Source: Fulvivirga sp. M361
GTDB lineage: Bacteria > Bacteroidota > Bacteroidia > Cytophagales > Cyclobacteriaceae
DNA: 64,000 bases
Reading direction: 5' to 3'
Assembly: GCF_007097395.1 (NCBI RefSeq)
Contig: NZ_VKDC01000012.1
Location: 97,789-161,788, forward strand
Position 1 is the stretch's first letter. Every line of letters begins with the position of its first letter. Both the position numbers and the translations under genes were made by a program. Shown piece after piece: positions 34,911-44,447 of this stretch. A model generated the notes under the pieces. That model ran no database searches, was not told the origin of the DNA, and saw only the letters and a list, made by a program, of their open reading frames with translations.

Positions 34911-36440
34911 CTAAGATTTTTTCAATTCCTGTAGTTCAGCCTTCAATTCATCCATATACATTAAGTTCTCGGCTATCTGGTGTTCTTTTTCCATTTCCTT
35001 GGAGATGTCCCTTATGTAAATGAGATAGTTCGTTACTCCTCCCAGGTCTTCCTTATTCATATACACTTCCACATTGACTGGCTGATTCTCGCTATTAGTA
35101 GCTTTGGTCCTTCTTCTTTTTTTGAAGAAAAAGTCCGGATTTGCTACGTCGAATTTTTTTACAAACTGCTGGACCTGCAGGTTCTTTCCTTGCATATCGA
35201 AATCGGTGATCTTAAATAATTCCTTCGCTGAGCTATTCAAGGAACTGATCTTACCATTCTCGTCGCTCACTACTATAGCATCATTAGAATTTTCAAAAAT
35301 AGCTTTGCTTCTTTGCTCACTTACTTCTAATTCCTGCTGTTTTCGCTGAATGGCTTCTTGAGTAGCTTGCATTTCTTCCTGATTCTGACGCATTTCTTCC
35401 TCCTGGGCCCGAAGTTCTTCCGTCTGTTGCTGAGAATCTCTTAATAATTTACTGGTCTTGTCATTTATCTCAACATTCGAAACGGTAGATGCAATATTTT
35501 CGCACAACTTTTCTATCAGCTCGATTTTATAAGCGGGAAGTTCTTTAAAAGAAGCTAATTCAATAAGACCGTATACCTCATCATTCATCTTAAGAGGTAC
35601 TATAAGCAGGTTTGACGGTGGCGCCTCTCCCAGGCCAGAAGTAATATTGACATAATCACTGGGGACTGCTTTAAGGTGTACCGTTTGCTTTTCCAGGAAT
35701 GTTTGCCCAATCATCCCTTCGCCGATGTTAATTCTTTTCTTAAGGAATTTTTCTCGATCGTAAGCGTAGCAGGCAACTAATTCGATCCACGTATTATTTT
35801 GTGATTCATCTTCTCCTTCTCTATTTACTATGAATAACCCTCCCTGGTTGACTCCGGTATATTTTACCAGACTGGAGATTATTTTACTACTCAAACTCTT
35901 CAGGTCCTCATTATCCGCTCTTAACAGATCGATAAAGCTTGTAAGGCCTTCTGAAATCCAATTTCTCTCTTTGTCCTTAACTGCAATTTCCTGCATTTTA
36001 GCTCTCATGCTCATAAGGGCATTTTCCAAAGGGTCATGAATAGTTACCTGTTCCTCACGGTTCTCTTCCTGGGAATAACTTACATCAAGGTCACCATCTT
36101 CAATACTCTTGACAAAGTGGGTGGCATTGACAACAATTCTTTTGATTGAATTAATGGCCTGAGATGTTTCTCTGAGTTCTTCGACCTTCTTTATCTCCAC
36201 AGTTTTTGAAAAACTATCTCCATCAATATCTGAGAGACCATGTCTGATTTGAATGATGGCCTGAATCACATGCTTCTTTCCCAGGATATATAAGAGAAGT
36301 AAAACAGGCAGCGCTACCAGGATCAATTCATCTTGCCAGGTAGTAGCGTTATAATTAAAAAGGTAAATAATTACATTAACAGAAATTAAAACGAGGAAGC
36401 TGAAATTCCAGTAAAACAGAATGGATCGATTGAGTTTCAT
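34911..36440 (-). CDS. Membrane GAF - coiled-coil - PAS sensor, paralogous to the 16.8-25 kb sensors
   Basis: A 509-residue protein with two membrane helices close together (about 8-28 and 38-54), a HAMP-like linker, a GAF domain (about 165-320; YTGVNQGGLFIVNREGE, IGEGMIGQTFLEKQT), a Glu/Gln-rich coiled coil (QEEEMRQNQEEMQATQEAI) and a PAS domain (about 388-490; AIVVSDENGKISSLNSSAKELF). Like its paralogues it has no enzymatic output. The coiled coil is nearly identical to that of the sensor at 16827-19106. The helix pair with almost no periplasmic loop points to intracellular or membrane sensing. Confidence 0.82.
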   Translation of the reverse strand: MKLNRSILFYWNFSFLVLISVNVIIYLFNYNATTWQDELILVALPVLLLLYILGKKHVIQAIIQIRHGLSDIDGDSFSKTVEIKKVEELRETSQAINSIKRIVVNATHFVKSIEDGDLDVSYSQEENREEQVTIHDPLENALMSMRAKMQEIAVKDKERNWISEGLTSFIDLLRADNEDLKSLSSKIISSLVKYTGVNQGGLFIVNREGEDESQNNTWIELVACYAYDREKFLKKRINIGEGMIGQTFLEKQTVHLKAVPSDYVNITSGLGEAPPSNLLIVPLKMNDEVYGLIELASFKELPAYKIELIEKLCENIASTVSNVEINDKTSKLLRDSQQQTEELRAQEEEMRQNQEEMQATQEAIQRKQQELEVSEQRSKAIFENSNDAIVVSDENGKISSLNSSAKELFKITDFDMQGKNLQVQQFVKKFDVANPDFFFKKRRRTKATNSENQPVNVEVYMNKEDLGGVTNYLIYIRDISKEMEKEHQIAENLMYMDELKAELQELKKS

Positions 36441-36680
36441 TTATGTGTTTTAATCAGAAAATTAATCCAACTGAAACCTAAGCATTGATCCTGATCCTTT
36501 TATTAAACCAATGGTTCCTACCACCTCTAAAAGGACCAATACCATGATTATCAGGGCATACCAAATATATGTGTATAATTTTACTTTTAATACATGATTA
36601 AAATCATATATTTCACTCTCTTATTTTTCATTTCGCAGGTTCAATATAAATAAAACGTTCATGCACTAAGGAACACCAAC
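36441..36680. other. Region between the GAF-PAS sensor and the IS110 element
   Basis: This region holds the sensor's promoter. On the minus strand it also holds a short hydrophobic frame: a 27-codon ATG version at 36462-36545 reads MVLVLLEVVGTIGLIKGSGS and ends RFQLD. The frame is open further upstream without a standard start. It could be the remnant of a membrane protein cut by the IS, or chance. Confidence 0.3.
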
Positions 36681-36753
36681 AGCCATGAAAGTCGAGGCTT
36701 TTAGCCAAACGGTATCTTAGTACCAATAAAACTTAACGACTTTCAAGATGGCT
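36681..36753 (+). ncRNA. Structured 5' leader of the IS110 element (candidate bridge-RNA part or start-codon lock)
   Basis: The leader can fold with an outer stem AGCCAT-GAAAGTCG (36681-36694) against CGACTTTC-AAG-ATGGCT (36737-36753). Inside are two hairpins, GGCT-TTT-AGCC (36696-36706) and GGTA-TCTTAG-TACC (36711-36724). The 3' arm contains the ATG of the transposase (36748). IS110-family elements are known to express a bridge RNA from their non-coding end. This structure may be part of it, or it may restrain translation. Confidence 0.5.
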
Positions 36754-37974
36754 GCTAATGAACTTCCCATTATTTTATCGTGTGGATGTGGCTTAGATGT
36801 CCACAAAGACACGGTAGTTGCTTCGATCAAAGGTACCGATATCCCATCACAAACGAAGACATTTGCCACATTCACAGATGATCTTTATTCACTTGTTGGA
36901 TGGCTTCAAGGCTATGGCATCTCCCATATCGCCATGGAGAGTACGGGTGTTTATTGGAAACCTGTCTACCATATTCTGGAAGAATTTTTCGAAATCATGC
37001 TGGTCAATGCTCGCCATATCAAAAATGTTCCCGGTCAGAAGACGGATAAGAAAGATAGTGAATGGATTACCAAGCTGCTGTTAAGTGGTTTACTCAAAGG
37101 CAGTTTTGTGCCTGACCAATCCATCAGAGAACTCCGCTTTCTTCATCGTCATAGAAGAAAGCTGATGGGTATGCGTACTGCCGAGAAGAATCGGTTACAG
37201 AATATATTAGAAGATGCCAATATTAAATTGGCCAGTGTAGTGAGTGATGTGTTTGGTGTCTCGGGTATGGCAATGGTAGAATCGATGGCACAAGGACAGA
37301 CAGACCCATTAGTGCTAGCTGCTTTAGCCAAAGGATCGCTGAGCAGAAAAAAAGCATTACTCATCAAATCACTCACAGGGAAACTTACCGAGCATCACCA
37401 GTTTATGCTACAATTTGTATTGCAATCCATCAACCATATCGATGATCAAATAGCTCAATTAGAAGCTCGGATGGACCAATACACCTTGCAGTACAGGGAA
37501 CAGATGCAGTTGCTACAGTCCATTCCAGGGGTATCCAGGCAGATCGCTACGGGTATTATCGCTGAAATCGGTGTAGAGATGGAAGCCTTTCCATCACACG
37601 CTAATCTGGCTTCATGGGCTGGAATATGTCCTGGAAACAATGAAAGTGCAGGCAAAAAGTATTCTTCCCGCACCACCAATGGTAATAAATATCTGAAAAC
37701 CACGCTGGTGGAAGCCGCATGGGCTGCTAGTCGCTCAAAAGTTAATCCTGTACTGGCCGATAAACACCGAAAAATCGCCATCAGAAGAGGACAGAGAAAA
37801 GCTACCATCGCCATTGCACACAAAATACTCATAGCTGCATATCATGTGATGAGAGATCAAGAACCTTATCAGCCTCATACACAAGATTGTGCTGTTCTGG
37901 AGAAAAGAAGATTAAAAAGAATCGAAAGGTTAGAAAAGCAATTGAGTAGTCTCAAAAATACGTCTTATAACTAA
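36748..37974 (+). CDS. IS110-family DEDD transposase (recombinase)
   Basis: A 408-residue recombinase. The N-terminal RuvC-like DEDD domain shows Asp17 in GLDVHKD, Glu64 in AMESTGVYW, and Asp100/Asp103 in KTDKKDSEW. After a coiled-coil middle comes the Tnp20 domain with LLQSIPGVSRQIATGIIAEIG and LASWAGICPGNNESAGKK, the region of the catalytic serine. The frame is full length without lesions, so the element may still be active. It acts with a guide RNA by family precedent. Confidence 0.95.
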   Translation: MAANELPIILSCGCGLDVHKDTVVASIKGTDIPSQTKTFATFTDDLYSLVGWLQGYGISHIAMESTGVYWKPVYHILEEFFEIMLVNARHIKNVPGQKTDKKDSEWITKLLLSGLLKGSFVPDQSIRELRFLHRHRRKLMGMRTAEKNRLQNILEDANIKLASVVSDVFGVSGMAMVESMAQGQTDPLVLAALAKGSLSRKKALLIKSLTGKLTEHHQFMLQFVLQSINHIDDQIAQLEARMDQYTLQYREQMQLLQSIPGVSRQIATGIIAEIGVEMEAFPSHANLASWAGICPGNNESAGKKYSSRTTNGNKYLKTTLVEAAWAASRSKVNPVLADKHRKIAIRRGQRKATIAIAHKILIAAYHVMRDQEPYQPHTQDCAVLEKRRLKRIERLEKQLSSLKNTSYN

Positions 37975-38460
37975 AGGTCGTGCTTTTTTTGGTGGTTTGA
38001 CTCCCCCGGAAATAAAACTGACAACAGACGTGAAGAACCAACAGTTGATGCCATAGAGCTCGTAGAAAAAATTATACTCTTGTTTTTCAAAAACTCATTA
38101 ATTCAATGAAGCAGCATAGACTTTCAGAAAAAAAAGCATCAGAATACGTTCTTCTCGAATTACATTCCATAAAAATTCGCTTGCCAACTTACAAAACAGA
38201 TCACTCACACCAAATCTATTTTGAATGAAAAAATTATCCGTGCAAAAAAATGGCAACTACCTTACTAAAGATTTATAGATAATGTTGATCTCCTCTGACA
38301 CATAGAGTGAACTAAGGTTCCTCTAACCTCTTATTAATAACGGGTTAGGAAAAATATCTAAGGGTAGAGAATCCCTATTAAACCTAAGAATGGTTATAGA
38401 ATGACCTATTACAGGTACAAAAGAGTTTACTTTTATTTTTCTGAAATTAATGAGGTAACT
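37975..38460. other. Gene-free stretch after the IS110 element
   Basis: About 490 bp of AT-rich sequence without a supported gene. The first tens of bases must include the right end of the IS. No terminator for the OmpA-family gene is apparent. Confidence 0.5.
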
Positions 38461-40539
38461 TTATTTACCGATGACTTTAAATTCCACTCTCCTATTTAAC
38501 TCCCTACCTTCTTTTTCATCATCATTACTGGCCAGAGGTCTTTCTTCACCATACCCGGCAGATATTACTCTTCTCGCATCAATACCTTTACCCAACAAAT
38601 AATTTTTCACAGCATTTGCTCTTCTTTGAGAAAGCGATTTATTGTAGGCTGTGGTACCAATATTATCCGTATGACCAGATATTTCGATCTGAATGCCAGA
38701 ATTTTGTGCCATCATAGCTTCCAGCTTATTCAATTCATTGTACGACTCGTCCTTGAACGTGGCCTTACCGAAGTCGAAATAAATATTACGAAGTACTTTA
38801 CGAGTACCTACTGTTAAAGTGCGCATACGTATCCTGCGTGTAACAGATTGTGGTTTATCGGTAGCAGCAGGAACGTTGACGTCAATATTCTGGAATACAT
38901 ATCCTGATTTTTCGACTGATAATCTATATTGTACGCTTTCAGGTGAAGTAACCTTAAATTCATAAGTGCCTCTACCTGCTTTTGATTTTCCGGCAGCTCT
39001 TCCATTTTCTTTCCCCTTAAAATTAACCTTAGCGTCTAGTGGCTGGTTGTTTTGATCAACAACGCTAACGGTAATAGTTACAGGCTGATAGTCTATAGAG
39101 GCTTCAGGCAACTCTACTTTTTCTATTGGAGTAGTATTTTCAGGTTCTTCAACTTCCGTATCTTTCGGAGTGATATTTTTTGAGGCTATCTCATCACCAA
39201 TTTCATCTTCCTGAAGAATCGTAACCATGTAAATGTCCGTGAAACCTTGTCCATCTTCACGAACAGAAGCGTAATAACCTCTTTTACCATCCTCAGTACT
39301 TACGAAAAAGACATCATCATCAGGCGTATTAATAGGAAACCCAAGATTAACGGGCTCGCTCCATTTCCCTTCGGCACTGTCATATTCGGATTTAAATATA
39401 TCATAGCCTCCCATTCCTTTTCTACCTTGAGTACTGAAATAGAGTGTCTTACCATCATAATCAATGAATGGCCCGTCGTCATCATATTCTGTATTGATTA
39501 CCGGCCCCAGATTCCGGGAACGTGTCCATTCACCGTTTTCATCTTTAATACTATAATAAATATCAATCCCACCTTGTCCTCCGGGTCGGTCGCTGGCAAA
39601 ATACAAGATGCTTTCATCCGGAGATATGGAAATAGAGCTTTCTTTAAATCCTTCAGAGTTTATGTTCTCATCCATAGGTTGTGGATAGGTCCAAGTGCCA
39701 TCTTCTTTTCTGAAAGCTTCATATATATCACCGTTGTTATCATCCTTGTACATAAAAAGCTGATCACCTTCTGCCGAAAGCGCAAGGTTAGAATCATGAA
39801 ATTCCGTGTTAATTACATCACCGATATTGGTAGCGGGTTGCCATACACCATTCTTTTTCTCACTTATGAAAATATCTTCGTAGGGTTTATTATCAGAAAA
39901 CACATTTTCGTTTAAGTTACCATCACGTCGACGGGTGGTAAAGATCATCAACGTCTCATCTTTGTTTACCACAGGGGCAAAATCATCATATTCTGAGTTT
40001 ATAGCACTACCTACATTCACAATGGAAAAGTGTGCCGGATTCGCCACAAATTCTATAGCATTCTGACACTCATAAATTCGTCTTTCCACGTCGCCCAATT
40101 CTGTTCGGTCCCTTCCTCTGTAACCATCGCGTTCAGTAAGCTTTGTCTTGTAGCGATTATAATAGGCCAATGCCTTCTCAAACTCCATCCCGTAATGATA
40201 ACTCCTGCCTATCCAATAGGTAATATCAAAACGGTATTCTGAATCTATCTCTAAAACTTTAAGGAAATAATCCACAGCCCTGTCTTTCCCCACCGTACGC
40301 ATATGAAAGTCACCGGCACGATAGTTAGCAACTATGTTCTCCGGATCCGCCTGAACGGCCTGAACATAAAGGTCACGTGCTACATCCATGGCCTGTGTGG
40401 CTTCCATTACTAATTCTGCCTGTTCTACTAATTCCTGAGCCAGTTTTTTACCTTCATCCCCTTGCGAAAATAAAGAGGACGAAAAGCCTAGAAAAATCAA
40501 GGTAAAAAATATACTCCTATACCTTCTATGCATTTTCAA
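38461..40539 (-). CDS. OmpA-family protein with TPR, beta-propeller and carboxypeptidase-regulatory-like domains (PorE-like)
   Basis: A 692-residue protein with a signal peptide (ending SSSLFSQ), TPR-like helices (about 27-155), PD40/WD40-like repeats (about 175-425) carrying repeated INTEYDD, SPDESILYFASDRPGGQGGIDIYYS and FSTQGRKGMGGYDIF elements, a carboxypeptidase-regulatory-like fold (about 480-560) and a C-terminal OmpA domain (about 575-690; ISGHTDNIGTTAYNKSLSQRRANAV) that binds peptidoglycan. The same order is known from PorE, a T9SS periplasmic component. PorE is a lipoprotein, however, and no lipobox Cys is seen here. Bacteroidota have several such paralogues, so PorE itself is not claimed. 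Confidence 0.8.
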   Translation of the reverse strand: MKMHRRYRSIFFTLIFLGFSSSLFSQGDEGKKLAQELVEQAELVMEATQAMDVARDLYVQAVQADPENIVANYRAGDFHMRTVGKDRAVDYFLKVLEIDSEYRFDITYWIGRSYHYGMEFEKALAYYNRYKTKLTERDGYRGRDRTELGDVERRIYECQNAIEFVANPAHFSIVNVGSAINSEYDDFAPVVNKDETLMIFTTRRRDGNLNENVFSDNKPYEDIFISEKKNGVWQPATNIGDVINTEFHDSNLALSAEGDQLFMYKDDNNGDIYEAFRKEDGTWTYPQPMDENINSEGFKESSISISPDESILYFASDRPGGQGGIDIYYSIKDENGEWTRSRNLGPVINTEYDDDGPFIDYDGKTLYFSTQGRKGMGGYDIFKSEYDSAEGKWSEPVNLGFPINTPDDDVFFVSTEDGKRGYYASVREDGQGFTDIYMVTILQEDEIGDEIASKNITPKDTEVEEPENTTPIEKVELPEASIDYQPVTITVSVVDQNNQPLDAKVNFKGKENGRAAGKSKAGRGTYEFKVTSPESVQYRLSVEKSGYVFQNIDVNVPAATDKPQSVTRRIRMRTLTVGTRKVLRNIYFDFGKATFKDESYNELNKLEAMMAQNSGIQIEISGHTDNIGTTAYNKSLSQRRANAVKNYLLGKGIDARRVISAGYGEERPLASNDDEKEGRELNRRVEFKVIGK

Positions 40540-40734
40540 TGATATTTGTTGTATCTAATCAAATCAAAAAATATGGACTCACCATCTAAAAATATCAATA
40601 TCACAATATTTCAGCAATTATAAAATTAATCGTTGATTTGAAGTATTACTTTAAGTCTAAAAAATTACAAGCTTGTAGTTAAGTTGTTAAATATAGCTAT
40701 TGTTTTGCATTATCACAATTAGCCTTTTTAAAGA

Positions 40735-41322
40735 ATGAAGATAAAAAAGTCGGAATTTATAACTAGCAGTAGTCAAATAGAACAATGCCCCTCTACTAAT
40801 TGTAAGGAATTTGCATTCATTGGCAGGTCAAATGTAGGTAAATCATCACTGGTCAATATGTTAACCGAGCGTAAAAGCCTGGCAAAAGTATCAGGTAAGC
40901 CTGGCAAAACACAGCTTATTAACCATTTTCTGATCAATGATGAATGGTACCTGGTAGACCTGCCAGGTTATGGCTGGGCCAAAGTATCGCAAACCGAAAA
41001 ACAGAAATGGGGAGAGATGATCCATGACTATATTTTAGGACGAAAGAATTTGGCTTTTTTGTTTGTGTTGGTGGATTCAAGGCTCCCCCCTCAGCCTATT
41101 GATGTTGAATTCATTAATTGGTTAGGAGAAAAGCAGATCCCTTTTGGTATAGTATTTACCAAAGCAGATAAGCAATCCAAGAATAAAACCCAATCAAATA
41201 TCGCTAAGTATAAAAAGCAGCTTTTGCAATATTGGGAGGCCTTACCCGCTAATTTTGTCACATCATCAGTGAGTCAAGCCGGACGAGATGATGTACTTGA
41301 TCACATTGAAGAACTTATCTGA
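40735..41322 (+). CDS. engB: Ribosome-biogenesis GTP-binding protein EngB/YsxC
   Basis: A 195-residue TRAFAC GTPase needed for large-subunit assembly. G1 GRSNVGKSSL (about 30-39), the G2 Thr in KPGKTQLINHF, G3 DLPGYG (about 75-80), G4 TKAD (about 142-145) and G5 SSVSQAG are all present. The ATG at 40735 gives the normal length. It heads a short run with two small conserved genes. Confidence 0.95.
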   Translation: MKIKKSEFITSSSQIEQCPSTNCKEFAFIGRSNVGKSSLVNMLTERKSLAKVSGKPGKTQLINHFLINDEWYLVDLPGYGWAKVSQTEKQKWGEMIHDYILGRKNLAFLFVLVDSRLPPQPIDVEFINWLGEKQIPFGIVFTKADKQSKNKTQSNIAKYKKQLLQYWEALPANFVTSSVSQAGRDDVLDHIEELI

Positions 41323-41371
41323 TGTACAAGAGGGAAGAATTATCTAGTTTTGTGCCAACTTAATTGAAGGT

Positions 41372-41818
41372 ATGGATTATAGTGAAATAGCCTCAGTATC
41401 GGGAAAAGGAGGCTTATATAAAGTAGTAAAGCCCACCCGCACAGGAGTAATATTAGAATCGCTCGATGAACAGAAAAAAAAGTTAGTAGCAGGCGCTACG
41501 CAAAGAATATCAGTGCTCAGCGATATTAGTATATACACAACTACACAAGAAGGGTCTACACCACTTGGCGAAGTCTTTCAAAGGGTCTTTGAAGAATTTG
41601 GAGATGATCCAGGCGTAACTTCCACTTCAGCACCAGACGAATTAAAGGCTTTTCTGAAACATGTGCTTCCTGAATACGATTCGGATAGAGTATATGTAAG
41701 CGACATAAAAAAATTAGTCAACTGGTACGCTCATATTCTGAAACAGGTGCCGGATTTATTAAAGAAAACCGGTGAGGCACCTAAGGAAAAGGAAGATGCC
41801 GAGCCAAAATCATCTTAA
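41372..41818 (+). CDS. DUF5606 protein
   Basis: A 148-residue soluble protein of the DUF5606 family, found widely in Bacteroidota. The N-terminus (YSEIASVSGKGGLYKVVKPTRTGVILESLD) forms a small SH3-like beta barrel. A helical part around LKAFLKHVLPEYDSDRVYVSDIKKLVNWY follows, and the tail is charged. Function unknown. It overlaps the next gene by 23 nt. Confidence 0.85.
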   Translation: MDYSEIASVSGKGGLYKVVKPTRTGVILESLDEQKKKLVAGATQRISVLSDISIYTTTQEGSTPLGEVFQRVFEEFGDDPGVTSTSAPDELKAFLKHVLPEYDSDRVYVSDIKKLVNWYAHILKQVPDLLKKTGEAPKEKEDAEPKSS

Positions 41819-42119
41819 TGAGTTAACTTCCCTGATCATAAAAGATTTGGCCATTAAGCCAGATCTGTTGCCAGAACCATCAAACGATTTACAACCGCTT
41901 AAAACAATATTGACGGCTGAAATCAATCGTATGCTTGACGAAGACTTAGGAAGTCTTCTTAATGCATTATATAGGATCGACATTGGTGAAACATTAGTAA
42001 CACAAGTATTGGCAGAGGAAAACCTGTCAGATATAGCGCCAAAACTTTCCGACATGATCATAGCCCGGGAATTATTGAAAATAAAGCTAAGAACGGAGTA
42101 TGATCAAAATACTCTGTAG
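41796..42119 (+). CDS. Small conserved helical protein
   Basis: A 107-residue protein starting at the ATG at 41796 (MPSQNHLNELTSLI), overlapping the DUF5606 gene. It is entirely helical and amphipathic, with LKTILTAEINRMLDEDLGSLLNALYRIDIGE in the middle and a basic tail. Similar short proteins follow DUF5606 in related genomes, by my recollection of the family, but I cannot name a domain. Cytoplasmic; function unknown. It is convergent with fbp, 2 nt apart. Confidence 0.65.
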   Translation: MPSQNHLNELTSLIIKDLAIKPDLLPEPSNDLQPLKTILTAEINRMLDEDLGSLLNALYRIDIGETLVTQVLAEENLSDIAPKLSDMIIARELLKIKLRTEYDQNTL

Positions 42120-42121
42120 AC

Positions 42122-43111
42122 CTATGTATGAAAAGACTGTGCCTTTTCTACCATTTCTTTAGAACCTATAAACAACGGTACACGCTGATGAAATTCCTGT
42201 GGCTCTACTTCCAGAATACGTTGTGTACCAGTGGTAGCAATTCCACCTGCCTGCTCAGCTATAAAGGCCAATGCATTACATTCATATAATAATCGTAATT
42301 TACCATTGGGTATTTTAGTAGTAGGCGGGTAGATATAAATACCTCCTTTCAATAAATTACGGTGAAAGTCTGCCACCAGTGATCCGATATATCTGGCAGA
42401 ATAATTATTGTCTTTACAAAACTGGATGTATGATTTTACAGACTCAGGAAAACCATTGTACGAGCCCTCATTTATTGAATATGTTTTACCAGTAGCAGGT
42501 ATGATCATATCAGAATGAGATAGAAAATACTCTCCTAAAGAAGGTTCATAAGTAAAGCCATAGACACCATGCCCTGTAGTGTATACAAGCATAGTAGATG
42601 AACCATACAAAAGATAACCTGCGGCCACCTGTTCAATTCCTTTCTGAAGTACATCTTCTTTTTTTACCGGAGAACCTACGGGAGTAATTCTCCTGTACAC
42701 TGAGAATATGGTACCTATGGAAACATTGACATCTATATTAGAAGATCCGTCCAACGGGTCTATTGCAATAACATATCGTCCCTGGTTTTTCAGGTCCGTA
42801 ATTTCTTCATCTTCTTCAGACACAATTGCACAGGCCTCACCTCCTTTTGTAAGCGCTCTGATAAAACGAATATTTGCCAGTACGTCCAGCTTCTGTTGGT
42901 CTTCTCCCTGAACATTTTGAGTACCAATAGCACCTGATATGTTAATCAGCCCGGCTTTATTGATCTCTCTGTTCACCACCTTTCCGGCAAGAGCTATATC
43001 CCGTAGTAGTTGGGACAATTCTCCTGTAGCATACTGAAACTCTTCTTGTTTTCTCTTTATGAACCTGTCCAGAGTAATACCAATGGGAAGGGCAATACGC
43101 GAATCTTCCAT
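42122..43111 (-). CDS. fbp: Class I fructose-1,6-bisphosphatase
   Basis: A 329-residue gluconeogenic enzyme that cleaves fructose 1,6-bisphosphate. The metal and active-site block [25 protein letters not shown] (about 115-138) is intact, as are [24 protein letters not shown] and the C-terminal [22 protein letters not shown] loop. The length is normal. It is divergent from the aspartokinase gene, with 80 bp between. Confidence 0.96.
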   Translation of the reverse strand: MEDSRIALPIGITLDRFIKRKQEEFQYATGELSQLLRDIALAGKVVNREINKAGLINISGAIGTQNVQGEDQQKLDVLANIRFIRALTKGGEACAIVSEEDEEITDLKNQGRYVIAIDPLDGSSNIDVNVSIGTIFSVYRRITPVGSPVKKEDVLQKGIEQVAAGYLLYGSSTMLVYTTGHGVYGFTYEPSLGEYFLSHSDMIIPATGKTYSINEGSYNGFPESVKSYIQFCKDNNYSARYIGSLVADFHRNLLKGGIYIYPPTTKIPNGKLRLLYECNALAFIAEQAGGIATTGTQRILEVEPQEFHQRVPLFIGSKEMVEKAQSFHT

Positions 43112-43191
43112 ATTTAAACCAACACTTTAAATTGTGAAATAATAACTGCTTCTTTGGAGCAAATTTAACTATCATACAAACGTGTGCAAGT

Positions 43192-44439
43192 ATGAAGGTG
43201 TTCAAATTTGGAGGAGCGTCCATTCGGTCTGCTGAAGCCATAAAAAACATATCCAACATTATTCGTTTACACAAAGGAGATCAGCTGTTGGTAGTAGTGT
43301 CTGCCATGGGTAAAACGACTAATGCACTTGAAAAAATTGCTATTCATCGTTTATCGGGAAAAGCCATTCGTGATGAATTATCCTCGCTGGAGCAGTTTCA
43401 TTTTAACATTGTAGAAAAATTATTTGACAAACCCGGGCTGATAAAAGAAAAAGTAAAACTTATCCTGGAGCAGTTAAATATCAAAACTCCTGCTGATATA
43501 AATTATGATCAGCTATATGACCAAACCGTATCGATTGGGGAACTGCTATCTTCCACCATAATTTCAGCATACTTATATGAGGCGGGCATTTCGACAAAAT
43601 GGGTGGATGCAAGAGAATGCATCAAAACGGACCATACTTACAGGAAAGCAAAGGTAGACTGGTCAATCACCACCAGTTGCATTAAAAGTGCTATTCCTGC
43701 CATATTAAATAAGTATGTGATCATAACACAGGGTTTCATTGGCAGCACGTGGGATAATACTACTACTACATTGGGTAGGGAAGGATCGGATTTTAGCGCT
43801 GCAGTTTTTGCATCTTGTCTGAATGCCAGTTCAGTCACCGTATGGAAAGATGTACCCGGAATATTAAATGGCGACCCGAAACTAATAAAGGACGCAAAAT
43901 TACTTTCACAACTTGCCTACAAAGAAGCAGCCGAAATGACATATTACGGCGCCAGTGTTATTCACCCCAAAACCATAAAACCATTAGCCAATAAACGTAT
44001 ACCTCTATACGTAAGAAGTTTTTATGATCATGAAAAACCCGGCACCAAGATATTCGACTGTAACACCTCTCCTGCTATACCAGCTATAATCATCAAAAAA
44101 AACCAATGTCTTGTGTCTTTTAGAGTAGTTGATTACTCTTTCGTTCATGAAGAACAGTTAAGTGTTATTTTCAAAGAGGTTGCTTCAGCAGGTCTGAGTA
44201 TAAATATAATGCAAAACTCAGCTATTTCTTTTTCGATCGTTCTGGATGTTGACCATGAAAGAATTGAGCAAATGATCGATCGCCTGAAAGGTAGATTCCA
44301 AATAAGATACAATACCGGTCTTCAACTGGTCACTATTAAAAACTACACTTCCGATCTGGTAGATAATCACAGAAGTAATAATCAGATCTTATTAGAGCAA
44401 ATCTCCCGTAACAATTACCGGGCGGTAATGGCCGAATAA
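43192..44439 (+). CDS. lysC: Aspartate kinase
   Basis: A 415-residue monofunctional aspartokinase catalysing the first step to lysine, threonine and methionine. The ATP-binding start MKVFKFGGASI is present, as are VSAMGKTTNAL, TTTTLGREGSDFSAAVFA (about 185-202), VTVWKDVPGILNGDP and HPKTIKPLA. The C-terminal part (about 300-395) holds ACT-like regulatory repeats, weaker than usual. It is a stand-alone gene without fused homoserine dehydrogenase. Confidence 0.93.
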   Translation: MKVFKFGGASIRSAEAIKNISNIIRLHKGDQLLVVVSAMGKTTNALEKIAIHRLSGKAIRDELSSLEQFHFNIVEKLFDKPGLIKEKVKLILEQLNIKTPADINYDQLYDQTVSIGELLSSTIISAYLYEAGISTKWVDARECIKTDHTYRKAKVDWSITTSCIKSAIPAILNKYVIITQGFIGSTWDNTTTTLGREGSDFSAAVFASCLNASSVTVWKDVPGILNGDPKLIKDAKLLSQLAYKEAAEMTYYGASVIHPKTIKPLANKRIPLYVRSFYDHEKPGTKIFDCNTSPAIPAIIIKKNQCLVSFRVVDYSFVHEEQLSVIFKEVASAGLSINIMQNSAISFSIVLDVDHERIEQMIDRLKGRFQIRYNTGLQLVTIKNYTSDLVDNHRSNNQILLEQISRNNYRAVMAE

Positions 44440-44447
44440 GGACCTGG

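Larger units (their letters stand above)
36681..37990 (+). mobile_element. IS110-family insertion sequence (ends not resolved)
   Basis: A complete IS110-type recombinase gene preceded by a structured non-coding leader, which is the IS110-group arrangement (non-coding end on the 5' side). The family has no long terminal inverted repeats and makes no target duplication, so exact ends cannot be fixed from one copy. The coordinates given cover the leader structure and the gene plus a few bases. AT-rich sequence without genes lies on both sides. Confidence 0.8.

Noticed and set aside
39247..39915. A 222-codon + strand frame opposite the OmpA-family gene
   Set aside because: It lies wholly antisense to a strongly supported gene with repeated domains and has no family resemblance, signal peptide or start context.
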